Translations under genes and position numbers: made by a program
Shown: positions 15,826 through 22,669 of the stretch, one piece after another
Position numbering within the stretch: position 1 is the stretch's first letter
How the letters are laid out: every line of letters begins with the position of its first letter
The notes under the pieces: generated by a model
Told to the model about the DNA's origin: nothing
The model's database searches: none
Seen by the model: the letters and a program-made list of their open reading frames with translations, nothing else
Source: an uncultured bacterium
GTDB taxonomy: Bacteria; Bacillota; Clostridia; Oscillospirales; Oscillospiraceae
Direction of reading: 5' to 3'
Length of the DNA: 45,483 bases
Assembly (NCBI GenBank): GCA_949288405.1
Contig: CASEKM010000001.1
Location: 1-45,483, forward strand

Positions 15826-16119
15826 TCACAGAATGATGCAGATGAGGCCCCCGGAGCCCTCGTTGATAATCCGCTGGAGGGTCTCCCGCAGCTTTTCCCG
15901 GGCGTCCTCGGGCATGCGCTTCACCTTGGCGTTCAGGTCCTCCCCCACCAGCTCGTGGAAGGACTTGCCGAAGATGTTGGACTGCCAGATCTTGGCCGTG
16001 TCCCCCTCAAACTCCTGGAGCAGGTAGTGGATCATCTCCTCGCTCTGCTTCTCGCTGCCCACGATGGGGGATACCTCGGTCTCAATGTCGGCTCGGATCA
16101 TATGTATTGTCTGGTACAA
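15826..16119 (-). CDS. spoIVA: SpoIVA C-terminal part (3' half of split spoIVA)
   Basis: SpoIVA is the ATPase that polymerises on the mother-cell face of the forespore membrane and forms the base of the spore coat. This frame (97 residues from a TTG at 16119) gives the end of SpoIVA: IHMIRADIETEVSPIVG, LQEFEGDTAKIWQSNIFG and the hallmark C-terminus INEGSGGLICIIL. The first few codons, up to the CATAT core at 16100-16104, belong to the inserted element; true spoIVA sequence begins there. No ribosome binding site for separate expression was seen. The remaining 5' part is 24 kb away at 40340-41544. Joining at CATAT restores PSIHMIRADIE in frame and a total of 492 residues. In this configuration the gene is inactive unless the element is excised. 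Confidence 0.93.
   Translation of the reverse strand: MYQTIHMIRADIETEVSPIVGSEKQSEEMIHYLLQEFEGDTAKIWQSNIFGKSFHELVGEDLNAKVKRMPEDAREKLRETLQRIINEGSGGLICIIL
16097..16108 (-). other. Attachment site at the spoIVA 3' side
   Basis: On the minus strand the site reads AATACATATGATCC. The CATAT core (16100-16104) is shared with the other end. Left of the core is element DNA; right of it is spoIVA codon sequence ATG-ATC-CGA. The recombinase stop TGA (16098-16100) uses the last core base and two spoIVA bases. Confidence 0.8.
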
Positions 16120-17741
16120 ACAGAAGTACCTCCTCTTATTCGCTGAATCGAATATTCCTGCGCCTCTGGTATTGCCCTTAGATAGACTTTAGCCGTAATT
16201 CTGTCCTTCTGCTCTGTCCCGTTGACCTCAATGTGATCCAGCAGCGTGTCGATCACGCCCTCAGAGAAGCCATTCCCAAAATTCAGTTCTTTGGTAATCA
16301 CTTGTCGGAGCATCTCAATGGACTGCATCATGTCTTTGTTTTTCAGCTTCTCTGCTTCCAGCTCCTGAAGCTGCTCCTGTAACTTTTCTAATTCTTCATT
16401 AAAACGATTATTTCGCGTACTGAACTCCTGGTCTGTAATTCTCCCATCAATATTCAAATCTAAGAGACGGTCTTTCCTGCGCAAGATTTCATCCATATCC
16501 GCTTTACACTTGGCAATCTCTTTCTCCGTCTTTGCCCCACTCTCGATGGAGCTATAAACCTGAATCAGCTCGTGGACGATCTCCGCCTTATGAATGGCTA
16601 CCTCCTCTAGTGACTTCCGCATGATGTCATCCAGCTCGCTGGTATAGATGATCGGAGAGGGGCATCCGCTCTTTCCCCTCTTGGAGTACTCCTGGCACTG
16701 CCAGACCTCCTTGTTTCCGCTCTTATAGCGGTACAGAGAGCGATAATAGGGGGTGTGGTGAATCCCACAGATAATTTTACCGCTGTATGGGTACTTGTTC
16801 TGATAGCTGCTCTTATCCTCTGCACTTTGCTTAGCAAACCGTTTCATCAGGATCAAGTTGGCCTTCTCCCACAGTTCTTCAGACACAATGGCCGGCACAT
16901 TCTCTTCATCCTTGTACATGACCCACTGATCCGGCGTGAAGTTCTTGATTTTACTGAGCTTGTAGTCAATCTTTGTACTTTTTCTTCCACAGTAGTAGCC
17001 TTTATACTTGGGATTGCTCAATATACCTCGAATGGTACTAAATGAAAAGCCGTTCCCATTGGTGTTCCGATAGCCGCGGTCGGTCAAGTAGTTTGCAATC
17101 GTCCTGATCCCCATTCTCTGATTGGCATAGAGTTCAAAGATCAGGCGTACAACCTCTGCCTCTTTCTCGTCAATTACAAGACTACCATTCTGTTTTTGAT
17201 ACCCCCAGATCCGGTTGTTGCCCAGGACAGTCCCATTCTCAATGGCTCGCTTAAAACCGAACTTTACTCGCTCGGAAATCTTGCGTACCTCGTCTTGTGC
17301 AATGCTGGACATAATGGTTAGCCTCAGCTCCGCATCAGGCATAAGCGTATTGATATTATCTGACTGAAACAGCACTCCTACCCCGCTTTTTAATAGCTCC
17401 TGGGTATACTGAATACTGTCCAGGGTACTGCGAGAGAAGCGTGAGATCTCCTTCGTAATGATAAAGTCAAAGTGTCCGTCTTTTGCATCATCAATCATCC
17501 GCAAGAAGTTCTCCCGCTTGTGAACGCTGGTTCCGCTGATCCCTTCATCGACATATCCTTCTACATACGCCCAGTTTGGGCATTTCTGGATCAAATCAGA
17601 GTAATACTGCACCTGGGCAGAGAGGGAATGAATCTGTTCGTCTTTATCTGTGGAGACACGGGCGTAATAGGTCACCCTGAGAGGAAGTTCATAAATGCTC
17701 TTCCCTGCGTTAAGCGCAATACGAATTTCATATAAGTCCAA
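16098..17741 (-). CDS. Large serine recombinase (excisionase/integrase of the spoIVA element)
   Basis: The protein has 547 residues from a TTG at 17741 with AGGGGGG upstream. The N-terminal resolvase domain shows YYARVSTDKDEQ with nucleophile Ser30, an EGYVDEGISGTS loop, ITKEISRFSRS and a long E-helix. It is followed by a recombinase domain (GYQKQNGSLVIDEKEAEVV, NPKYKGYYCGR), a zinc-ribbon region with CGIHH and WQCQEYSKRGKSGCPSP, and a coiled coil near residues 410-480. It is the right class to cut at a 2-base core and join the spoIVA halves. It is most similar in layout to clostridial phage/skin recombinases and longer than B. subtilis SpoIVCA (about 500). The C-terminus TSVCTRQYI is encoded right up to the attachment core. 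A 45-residue gene precedes it, with a possible sigma-E promoter upstream. Confidence 0.95.
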   Translation of the reverse strand: MDLYEIRIALNAGKSIYELPLRVTYYARVSTDKDEQIHSLSAQVQYYSDLIQKCPNWAYVEGYVDEGISGTSVHKRENFLRMIDDAKDGHFDFIITKEISRFSRSTLDSIQYTQELLKSGVGVLFQSDNINTLMPDAELRLTIMSSIAQDEVRKISERVKFGFKRAIENGTVLGNNRIWGYQKQNGSLVIDEKEAEVVRLIFELYANQRMGIRTIANYLTDRGYRNTNGNGFSFSTIRGILSNPKYKGYYCGRKSTKIDYKLSKIKNFTPDQWVMYKDEENVPAIVSEELWEKANLILMKRFAKQSAEDKSSYQNKYPYSGKIICGIHHTPYYRSLYRYKSGNKEVWQCQEYSKRGKSGCPSPIIYTSELDDIMRKSLEEVAIHKAEIVHELIQVYSSIESGAKTEKEIAKCKADMDEILRRKDRLLDLNIDGRITDQEFSTRNNRFNEELEKLQEQLQELEAEKLKNKDMMQSIEMLRQVITKELNFGNGFSEGVIDTLLDHIEVNGTEQKDRITAKVYLRAIPEAQEYSIQRIRGGTSVCTRQYI

Positions 17742-17858
17742 GAGCGCGCCCCCCTAAACTTCTGTTTGTTTCATTATCAAATAATTTGTAGTTAACCAGC
17801 ATCTTTGTTCCGATACTAAAAGCTGCAAAAAAGTAAGGATAAGTCTATCTTGGAACAA

Positions 17859-17915
17859 GAAAAAAGAGAAACACTGAATATAGTCCTAAAATGACCATCA
17901 TTCGGCATTTCTCTT
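17859..17915 (-). terminator. Terminator-like hairpin before the recombinase gene
   Basis: On the minus strand AAGAGAAA (17908-17915) can pair with TTTCTCTT (17864-17871), with inner GAAT/ATTC and GTC/GAC pairs, and TTTTTT follows. It lies between the 45-residue gene and the recombinase in a 250-base gap that otherwise holds no convincing gene, and could limit recombinase expression to conditions of read-through. Confidence 0.5.
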
Positions 17916-17992
17916 CTAAGCGCTAGGGTAGATCTCGATATAAGACAAATTGGGGCATTTTGAGCGTGAACACCTCTCCCCTACATCTTCTG

Positions 17993-18130
17993 TCAGCCCT
18001 TCCTTTTCTCTACAATCTTTATTTTTGCCTGTTCATATATTTCCCGGCTTATTTCCCCCTTTACGTACAAATTTTCATTTATTTGCAGCATAATTTCATG
18101 GACTAACTCGTTTTTCGCTTGTTCCAACAT
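17993..18130 (-). CDS. 45-residue SHOCT-like protein upstream of the recombinase
   Basis: ATG at 18130 is preceded at ideal distance by GGAGGGAG, so translation is likely although the gene is short. The protein (MLEQAKNELVHEIMLQ..., ending KIKIVEKRKG) is charged and helical, with LYVKGEISREIYEQAKIKI resembling the L-x-x-x-G-x-I-s-x-e-x-y pattern of SHOCT (short C-terminal) domains. Small proteins beside large serine recombinases are sometimes recombination directionality factors, which switch the enzyme to excision; that role here is a hypothesis. It is transcribed in the direction of the recombinase, and the sigma-E-like -10 box CATATAGT lies 20 bases upstream. Confidence 0.7.
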   Translation of the reverse strand: MLEQAKNELVHEIMLQINENLYVKGEISREIYEQAKIKIVEKRKG

Positions 18131-18150
18131 AGCACTCCCTCCATGGGACA

Positions 18151-18180
18151 ACTATATGCGTTCCTTATCCCTTCCATGTA
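18151..18180 (-). promoter_or_regulatory. Possible sigma-E (mother-cell) promoter for the recombinase unit
   Basis: The minus strand carries CATATAGT (18151-18158), identical to the -10 of the spoIVA promoter, and 14 bases upstream TACATGGA (18173-18180), a weak match to the sigma-E -35 (ATATT-type). CATATAGTT also partly fits a sigma-K -10. The identical -10 and spacing make mother-cell control attractive, but the -35 is poor. Confidence 0.45.
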
Positions 18181-18334
18181 TCGAAAGGCGTGCTCAACAA
18201 ATTCTCTGAAAGATCATCATTTACCGCAACTGTATTGCAGATAATCTGACAAATTGGAAAATGTCCAAAATTTTTTGTTCTGCTTGACCAGAAATATCAA
18301 TCTTCGCCGCCAGATTGGTCCAGCACATAAAATA

Positions 18335-18363
18335 CCGCCACCTCAGGTATCCTGAGATGGCGG
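18335..18363 (-). terminator. Terminator after sbcC
   Basis: The arms CCGCCATCTCAGG and CCTGAGGTGGCGG (one mismatch) around a 3-base loop are followed on the minus strand by TATTTTATG; a T-run also follows on the plus strand. The 250 bases between this hairpin and the 45-residue gene hold its presumed promoter and no further gene. Confidence 0.75.
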
Positions 18364-18383
18364 CTGTTTTTGTAGCGAAGTTT

Positions 18384-21149
18384 TCAATTGACTACAACTG
18401 TTGCCGAACTGCTGCCCACTTGATTTTTCTTTACCACAATCTGATTTTCGATTTTTTCTTTGAGCGATTCTACATGTGATATGATGCCAACCAAGCGATT
18501 TCCATCCGTCAGGCCTGCCAGAGTGAGGTAGGCCTTATTGAGCGCTTCCGAATCCAGGGAGCCAAATCCCTCATCGACGAATAGCGTATCCAGCCGTATT
18601 CCAGTCGACATTTGCACTTCATCGGATAGGCCAAGTGCCAATGCCAAGGATGCCAGAAACGCCTCGCCGCCGGAGAGTGTGTTTACGCTTCTCCGCGATG
18701 CGTTAATATGATCTATAATATCTAACTCCAGGCCGCTCTGACTGCGTTGGTTGTTTGCTACCTTCCGCCGCTCCAAATCGTATTGTCCTCCGGACATTTT
18801 TCTGAGCCGCAGATTGGCAAGCTCCAAGATGTGGTCGAAATAGGCTGATTGAACATAGGTTTCCAGCATAACTTTGTCTTTGCCAGTCAACGTACCGTTC
18901 GCAGTGTCGGATAAAGCATTCATCCAGGTATACTGGGCCTCCAGATCAGACATCTCCTGTACTTTCTTCCTGATCTTTTCTTGTGCGCCCATATTGGTGG
19001 TAATTTGGGTGTGGAGTTCTTTGAGCGCGGAGGACATGACAGCTTTCTGAGCCGTTAATTCGTTTTTTTGTTCTGCCAGTGCGGAAATATCCAATACTGG
19101 AGCAGACGCTATCTGCGCACGGAGTTGCTCCGTAGCAGCGCGAAGCGCTGTCAGTTCTTCTTTACATGTATTATAGTTTGATTCCGCCTCAGATAATGCT
19201 GCCTTCAGAGCGCTCAACTGTTCTTGCAGGGCGGCTTTAGACGCCATAGCGGCATCTTTGTCCTGAAAACTCAATTTTGAGCGCATAGAGTCAATTTGGC
19301 TATCCAATTCTGAAATGGCAGCAGACAGAGAGGCGCTTTGCTCTTTGGCTGTGGCTAACGCCGTCTCGCATTCAGCAAGCGCTTTTTCACCTTCAGGTAT
19401 TTGCCGTTCCAAAATCTCCTTCCTGGCTGTTTGCTTCTCGGCTTCTTCAATTTGTCCTTCCAATTCTTTGATCTGGATCGCTAAATCTTTGATTTTTGTT
19501 TCAGCCGCATTGCGGATGTCCTCTGGCAGTTCTTCGCCAAAAACTAGAACTGCTGCGTTGGCGACGTTTTCTTCAGACGCTGCGACAAGACCTCTCTGAA
19601 CACTGGCGGTCCCGCTGGCCGTCTCAGTCTTTTGCTGAGCGGCCTCGTATTCCAGCTTGGCTTGTTCCACCTCGGCCTCAGTAGGAGCAGACTGAGATAC
19701 CGCAGCGAGGCGGGGATGTTCCGTTGAACCGCACACAGGACATGGAGTTCCGGGTGCCAAAGTGGAAGCAATGATCCCAGCCTGCTCATCCAAATACGCC
19801 TTGTTTTTTTGGTCATATTCTTGACGCAATCTGGCAGACTCCGACTCCGCATCCTGATAGGCAAGCTGCAATTCATTCAGCTTGCTGCGCGCATTTGCCA
19901 AATCACCAAGTCTGTCAAGCAAGGCTTGAAATTGCTGTTTCAGTTGACTCAGGTGCTGTTTCTCATTTAAAAGCTTTTCTCGCTCTACCGTGGCGAATTC
20001 TAATTCCCTGCTCTCAGCTCGCAGAGATTCCAGCTTGTTGAAAAGTGTCAGCTTTCTCTCCTGCTCGGTATCCTTTGCAGCCTCAGCAGCACTCAGCGCC
20101 TGACTCTTGTTGGAACGCTCCTGGAGCTTCACTTCCAACTCATCGTAGGATGGGAGCTGCAGCTCCAACGCAGTAATTTTTTTATCTAAGCTCTCCTGCT
20201 CGGGAATCGTTGCCTGGGCGGCACGCAAAGCCAAGGATAATGGTTCCAAGGATGCCGTCTTTTCAGATTCTTCCTTCGACTTCTCCTCTAAGGAGTGTTT
20301 CGCTGCTTGAACGGTTTCTGCACCCGCCAACTGTGACACAACATGTTCCAGCTCTGTTTCAATGTGCGCAGCCTCCTGCTCCAGCAGCGTCTGTTGGGTG
20401 GAATTCTCTTCGAGAAGCTTTTCCAGTAGGTCCTGCACCTCGGGAATGGGCAGCTTACCGTTTCGGGCTTCTTCAACTTGCTGCGCAAGTGGAGCGTCAT
20501 TCCGGCAGGCGATTCCCTCGATATATTGTCGAATGCTGATGTTTGCCTGTTCTCTGCGCGACCTTATTTCACTTGCGTCAGCCTTCAACTTATCTTGGAG
20601 AGACACAAACAATTCCGTGCCAAAAATATCGCGGAATATTTTTTGTCTCTCCTTAGTACCTGCCTGAAGCAGTTTTCGGAATTCGCCTTGAGAAATCATA
20701 CAGATTTGAGAGAATTGCTCCCGGGTGAGCCCGATCACCTCTTTCACTGCACGATCCACTCCGGTTGCCTTTGTAACGATTCTGCCGTCTGGATAAGTAA
20801 ATTGGGCATCTGCCGCCTGTTTTGTGGTACCAGTCCCTCGGGTCTTCAGCCGTTCATATTCAGGGTTGCGGCGCACTGTATATTCCTGGCCGCCGTAGGA
20901 AAAAACCAGCTCAACATAAGTGGGATCTTCGGCGTTCGCATACTTGGACCGCAGCATATCAACGGAACGACTGTCTCCGCTTGCCGCACCGAATAAAGCA
21001 TAGGTAATGGCGTCAAAGATTGTAGTCTTCCCCGCTCCAGTATCTCCTGTAATAAGGTAGAGGCCGCTTTCTCCCAGAGAAGAAAAATCTAACACTTGGG
21101 TGTGGGCGTATGGACCGAAGCCGGCAATCGTCAATTTAATAGGCCTCAT
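18384..21149 (-). CDS. sbcC: Exonuclease subunit SbcC (Rad50-like ATPase)
   Basis: SbcC is the ATPase and coiled-coil half of the SbcCD (Mre11-Rad50-like) nuclease, which opens hairpins, trims DNA ends and removes protein blocks. The 921-residue protein has Walker A GDTGAGKTT (35-43), a Q-loop region near QICMISQGEFRKLL, two long coiled coils around the zinc hook CPVC (Cys470, Cys473), the ABC signature LSGGEAFLASLALALGLSD and Walker B LDTLFVDEGFGSLD. Its ATG overlaps the sbcD stop. It lies inside the spoIVA element, next to the recombinase module, so it is a mobile copy; whether the chromosome has its own sbcCD cannot be seen. Composition is more AT-rich than that of the flanking chromosome. 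Confidence 0.95.
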   Translation of the reverse strand: MRPIKLTIAGFGPYAHTQVLDFSSLGESGLYLITGDTGAGKTTIFDAITYALFGAASGDSRSVDMLRSKYANAEDPTYVELVFSYGGQEYTVRRNPEYERLKTRGTGTTKQAADAQFTYPDGRIVTKATGVDRAVKEVIGLTREQFSQICMISQGEFRKLLQAGTKERQKIFRDIFGTELFVSLQDKLKADASEIRSRREQANISIRQYIEGIACRNDAPLAQQVEEARNGKLPIPEVQDLLEKLLEENSTQQTLLEQEAAHIETELEHVVSQLAGAETVQAAKHSLEEKSKEESEKTASLEPLSLALRAAQATIPEQESLDKKITALELQLPSYDELEVKLQERSNKSQALSAAEAAKDTEQERKLTLFNKLESLRAESRELEFATVEREKLLNEKQHLSQLKQQFQALLDRLGDLANARSKLNELQLAYQDAESESARLRQEYDQKNKAYLDEQAGIIASTLAPGTPCPVCGSTEHPRLAAVSQSAPTEAEVEQAKLEYEAAQQKTETASGTASVQRGLVAASEENVANAAVLVFGEELPEDIRNAAETKIKDLAIQIKELEGQIEEAEKQTARKEILERQIPEGEKALAECETALATAKEQSASLSAAISELDSQIDSMRSKLSFQDKDAAMASKAALQEQLSALKAALSEAESNYNTCKEELTALRAATEQLRAQIASAPVLDISALAEQKNELTAQKAVMSSALKELHTQITTNMGAQEKIRKKVQEMSDLEAQYTWMNALSDTANGTLTGKDKVMLETYVQSAYFDHILELANLRLRKMSGGQYDLERRKVANNQRSQSGLELDIIDHINASRRSVNTLSGGEAFLASLALALGLSDEVQMSTGIRLDTLFVDEGFGSLDSEALNKAYLTLAGLTDGNRLVGIISHVESLKEKIENQIVVKKNQVGSSSATVVVN

Positions 21150-22282
21150 TTCATACCCTCCTGTATCGACTCAATCAGCCCCTTGGTATAATTACGCTGT
21201 ATTTCGCTCATGGGTTGATTATTCTGCAATTCATAGAGCTCTTCAAATAAATCCAGCGGTGTTTTCCGCTTCACTTGTTCCGCACTGTCAATTACCTGAC
21301 TATTCCTGGTACGAGCATTATCGTAGCTGAGCCGCATGATGTTAGGGAAGATCACCCTCAGTTGTCCGATCGCTTCCAGCACATCCTCTTCATCCGTCAG
21401 GATAATATGCAGGTAATCATCTGTAACCGTGGCGGAGTAATAGGTTTTGTCCGTCAACTGTGCAAATGTGCCTGTAATTTCCCGCATATCGTGTCTGGGT
21501 GTTAGCGGGATCGTATGCACATTCAAATCCCCTTTGGCGCCGAGATCCACGACTGTAACGCTTTTATAGTGTTGTACCTCAGAAAAGGAGTACTTTAGCG
21601 GTGTCCCGCAGTAGCGGATCCGATTGGAGCCTATATTTTGGGCGCCGTGCAGATGGCCCAAGGCAACATAATCAAAATCAGCAAAGACAGAGGCATCCAC
21701 ATTGTCACTGCCCCCCACGTGGATCTCTTCTGATTCACAGGTCTCAGCGCCCGTGATAAATTGGTGGGTCAACAGCACGTTCCTGGTGTCTACATCCAGA
21801 TTCATGTGTTGGATCGCCACACGGATGGCATCCGTATAGTTCTCAATAGATTCATCCGGGAAATACCGCCGCACATGGGCCGGTTTTACAAAGGGAAGCA
21901 GCCAGAATTTGACGTTTCCATACGCATCAGACAATGTAATCGGGGTAATGGAGCCGTTGTAGGCAGGCGAGAGATAGATCCCAGCTCCCGCCATAAGCCG
22001 TCCGCCAAAGGATAGGCGCTCGGGAGAATCGTGGTTGCCGCTGATAATCAAGACCGGTAAGTGCCGCTGTGACAGTTGGAATAGGAAATCATCGAGAAGT
22101 GTTACTGCCTCCGCAGAAGGAACCCCTTTATCGTAGACGTCGCCGGCAATCAAGACCGCATCCGGCTGCTCCCCATCAATAATCTGGATAATTTCGTTCA
22201 GGATGTATTCTTGGTCGTCCAGCATGGAGATGTCGTTGACGCGCTTGCCAAGATGTAAATCGGAGAGGTGTATTAGCTTCAT
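21146..22282 (-). CDS. sbcD: Exonuclease subunit SbcD (Mre11-like nuclease)
   Basis: SbcD is the manganese-dependent nuclease half of SbcCD. The 378-residue protein begins MKLIHLSDLHLGKRVND and shows the metallophosphoesterase motifs DLHLGK, GDVYDKG, GNHDSPERL and GHLHGAQ with the expected Asp, His and Asn ligands, plus the C-terminal capping domain. GGAGGATG lies upstream of the ATG at 22282, and sbcC follows with a 4-base overlap. Together they form a two-gene unit behind their own likely promoter at 22315-22343. Confidence 0.95.
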   Translation of the reverse strand: MKLIHLSDLHLGKRVNDISMLDDQEYILNEIIQIIDGEQPDAVLIAGDVYDKGVPSAEAVTLLDDFLFQLSQRHLPVLIISGNHDSPERLSFGGRLMAGAGIYLSPAYNGSITPITLSDAYGNVKFWLLPFVKPAHVRRYFPDESIENYTDAIRVAIQHMNLDVDTRNVLLTHQFITGAETCESEEIHVGGSDNVDASVFADFDYVALGHLHGAQNIGSNRIRYCGTPLKYSFSEVQHYKSVTVVDLGAKGDLNVHTIPLTPRHDMREITGTFAQLTDKTYYSATVTDDYLHIILTDEEDVLEAIGQLRVIFPNIMRLSYDNARTRNSQVIDSAEQVKRKTPLDLFEELYELQNNQPMSEIQRNYTKGLIESIQEGMK

Positions 22283-22314
22283 ATAGGCATCCTCCAGCTA
22301 TTGATCACTTTGAG

Positions 22315-22343
22315 TTTATCCGTCAAAAATACTACAATTTCAA
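22315..22343 (-). promoter_or_regulatory. Probable sigma-A promoter of sbcDC
   Basis: On the minus strand TTGAAA (22338-22343), a 17-base spacer and GATAAA (22315-22320) precede sbcD by about 33 bases. The -35 is good and the -10 moderate. Confidence 0.5.
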
Positions 22344-22409
22344 CCATCATCTTTCCGGCAGCTCCTCCAGTTTCCAATATTCTGACCTGTTCCTGCATGT
22401 TCTCTGCGG

Positions 22410-22580
22410 TCACTTGAGCCCATGCCGCTTGGCGATTTTCTCCAGCTCCTCATCGTCCGCCTTCCGGATCTCATCCTCCTCCATCAGCATGACGGGCATT
22501 CCGCCGGCAAAGGCGCCGGCGTACACGTCGTCCAGCAGCTTCCGCCGCAAGTCTTCCGAGTTTTGTCCATTATTTTTCAT
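22410..22580 (-). CDS. 56-residue VYAGAF mini-domain protein, copy 1
   Basis: ATG at 22580 follows AGGGAGGACGTTCAA, an excellent site; the longer frame to 22655 is rejected. The protein reads KLLDDVYAGAFAGG, then MLMEEDEIRKADDEE and ends AKRHGLK. A second gene of exactly 56 residues at 39543-39713 is about 75 percent identical, and the UvrD-like helicase of the same cassette ends with a related tail (VYAGAFSG...ADDIRRAS...ARKYN). The function is unknown; the pattern suggests a docking or adaptor module shared by components of the system. It follows the large BRCT/membrane gene in one transcription unit. Confidence 0.85.
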   Translation of the reverse strand: MKNNGQNSEDLRRKLLDDVYAGAFAGGMPVMLMEEDEIRKADDEELEKIAKRHGLK

Positions 22581-22669
22581 TTGAACGTCCTCCCTTTGAT
22601 CAGATTGAAACTTGTGGGGTCTGGGAAACGAACACGAACCCCGCTCCTCCTTCACCCTATTTTTCCTGC

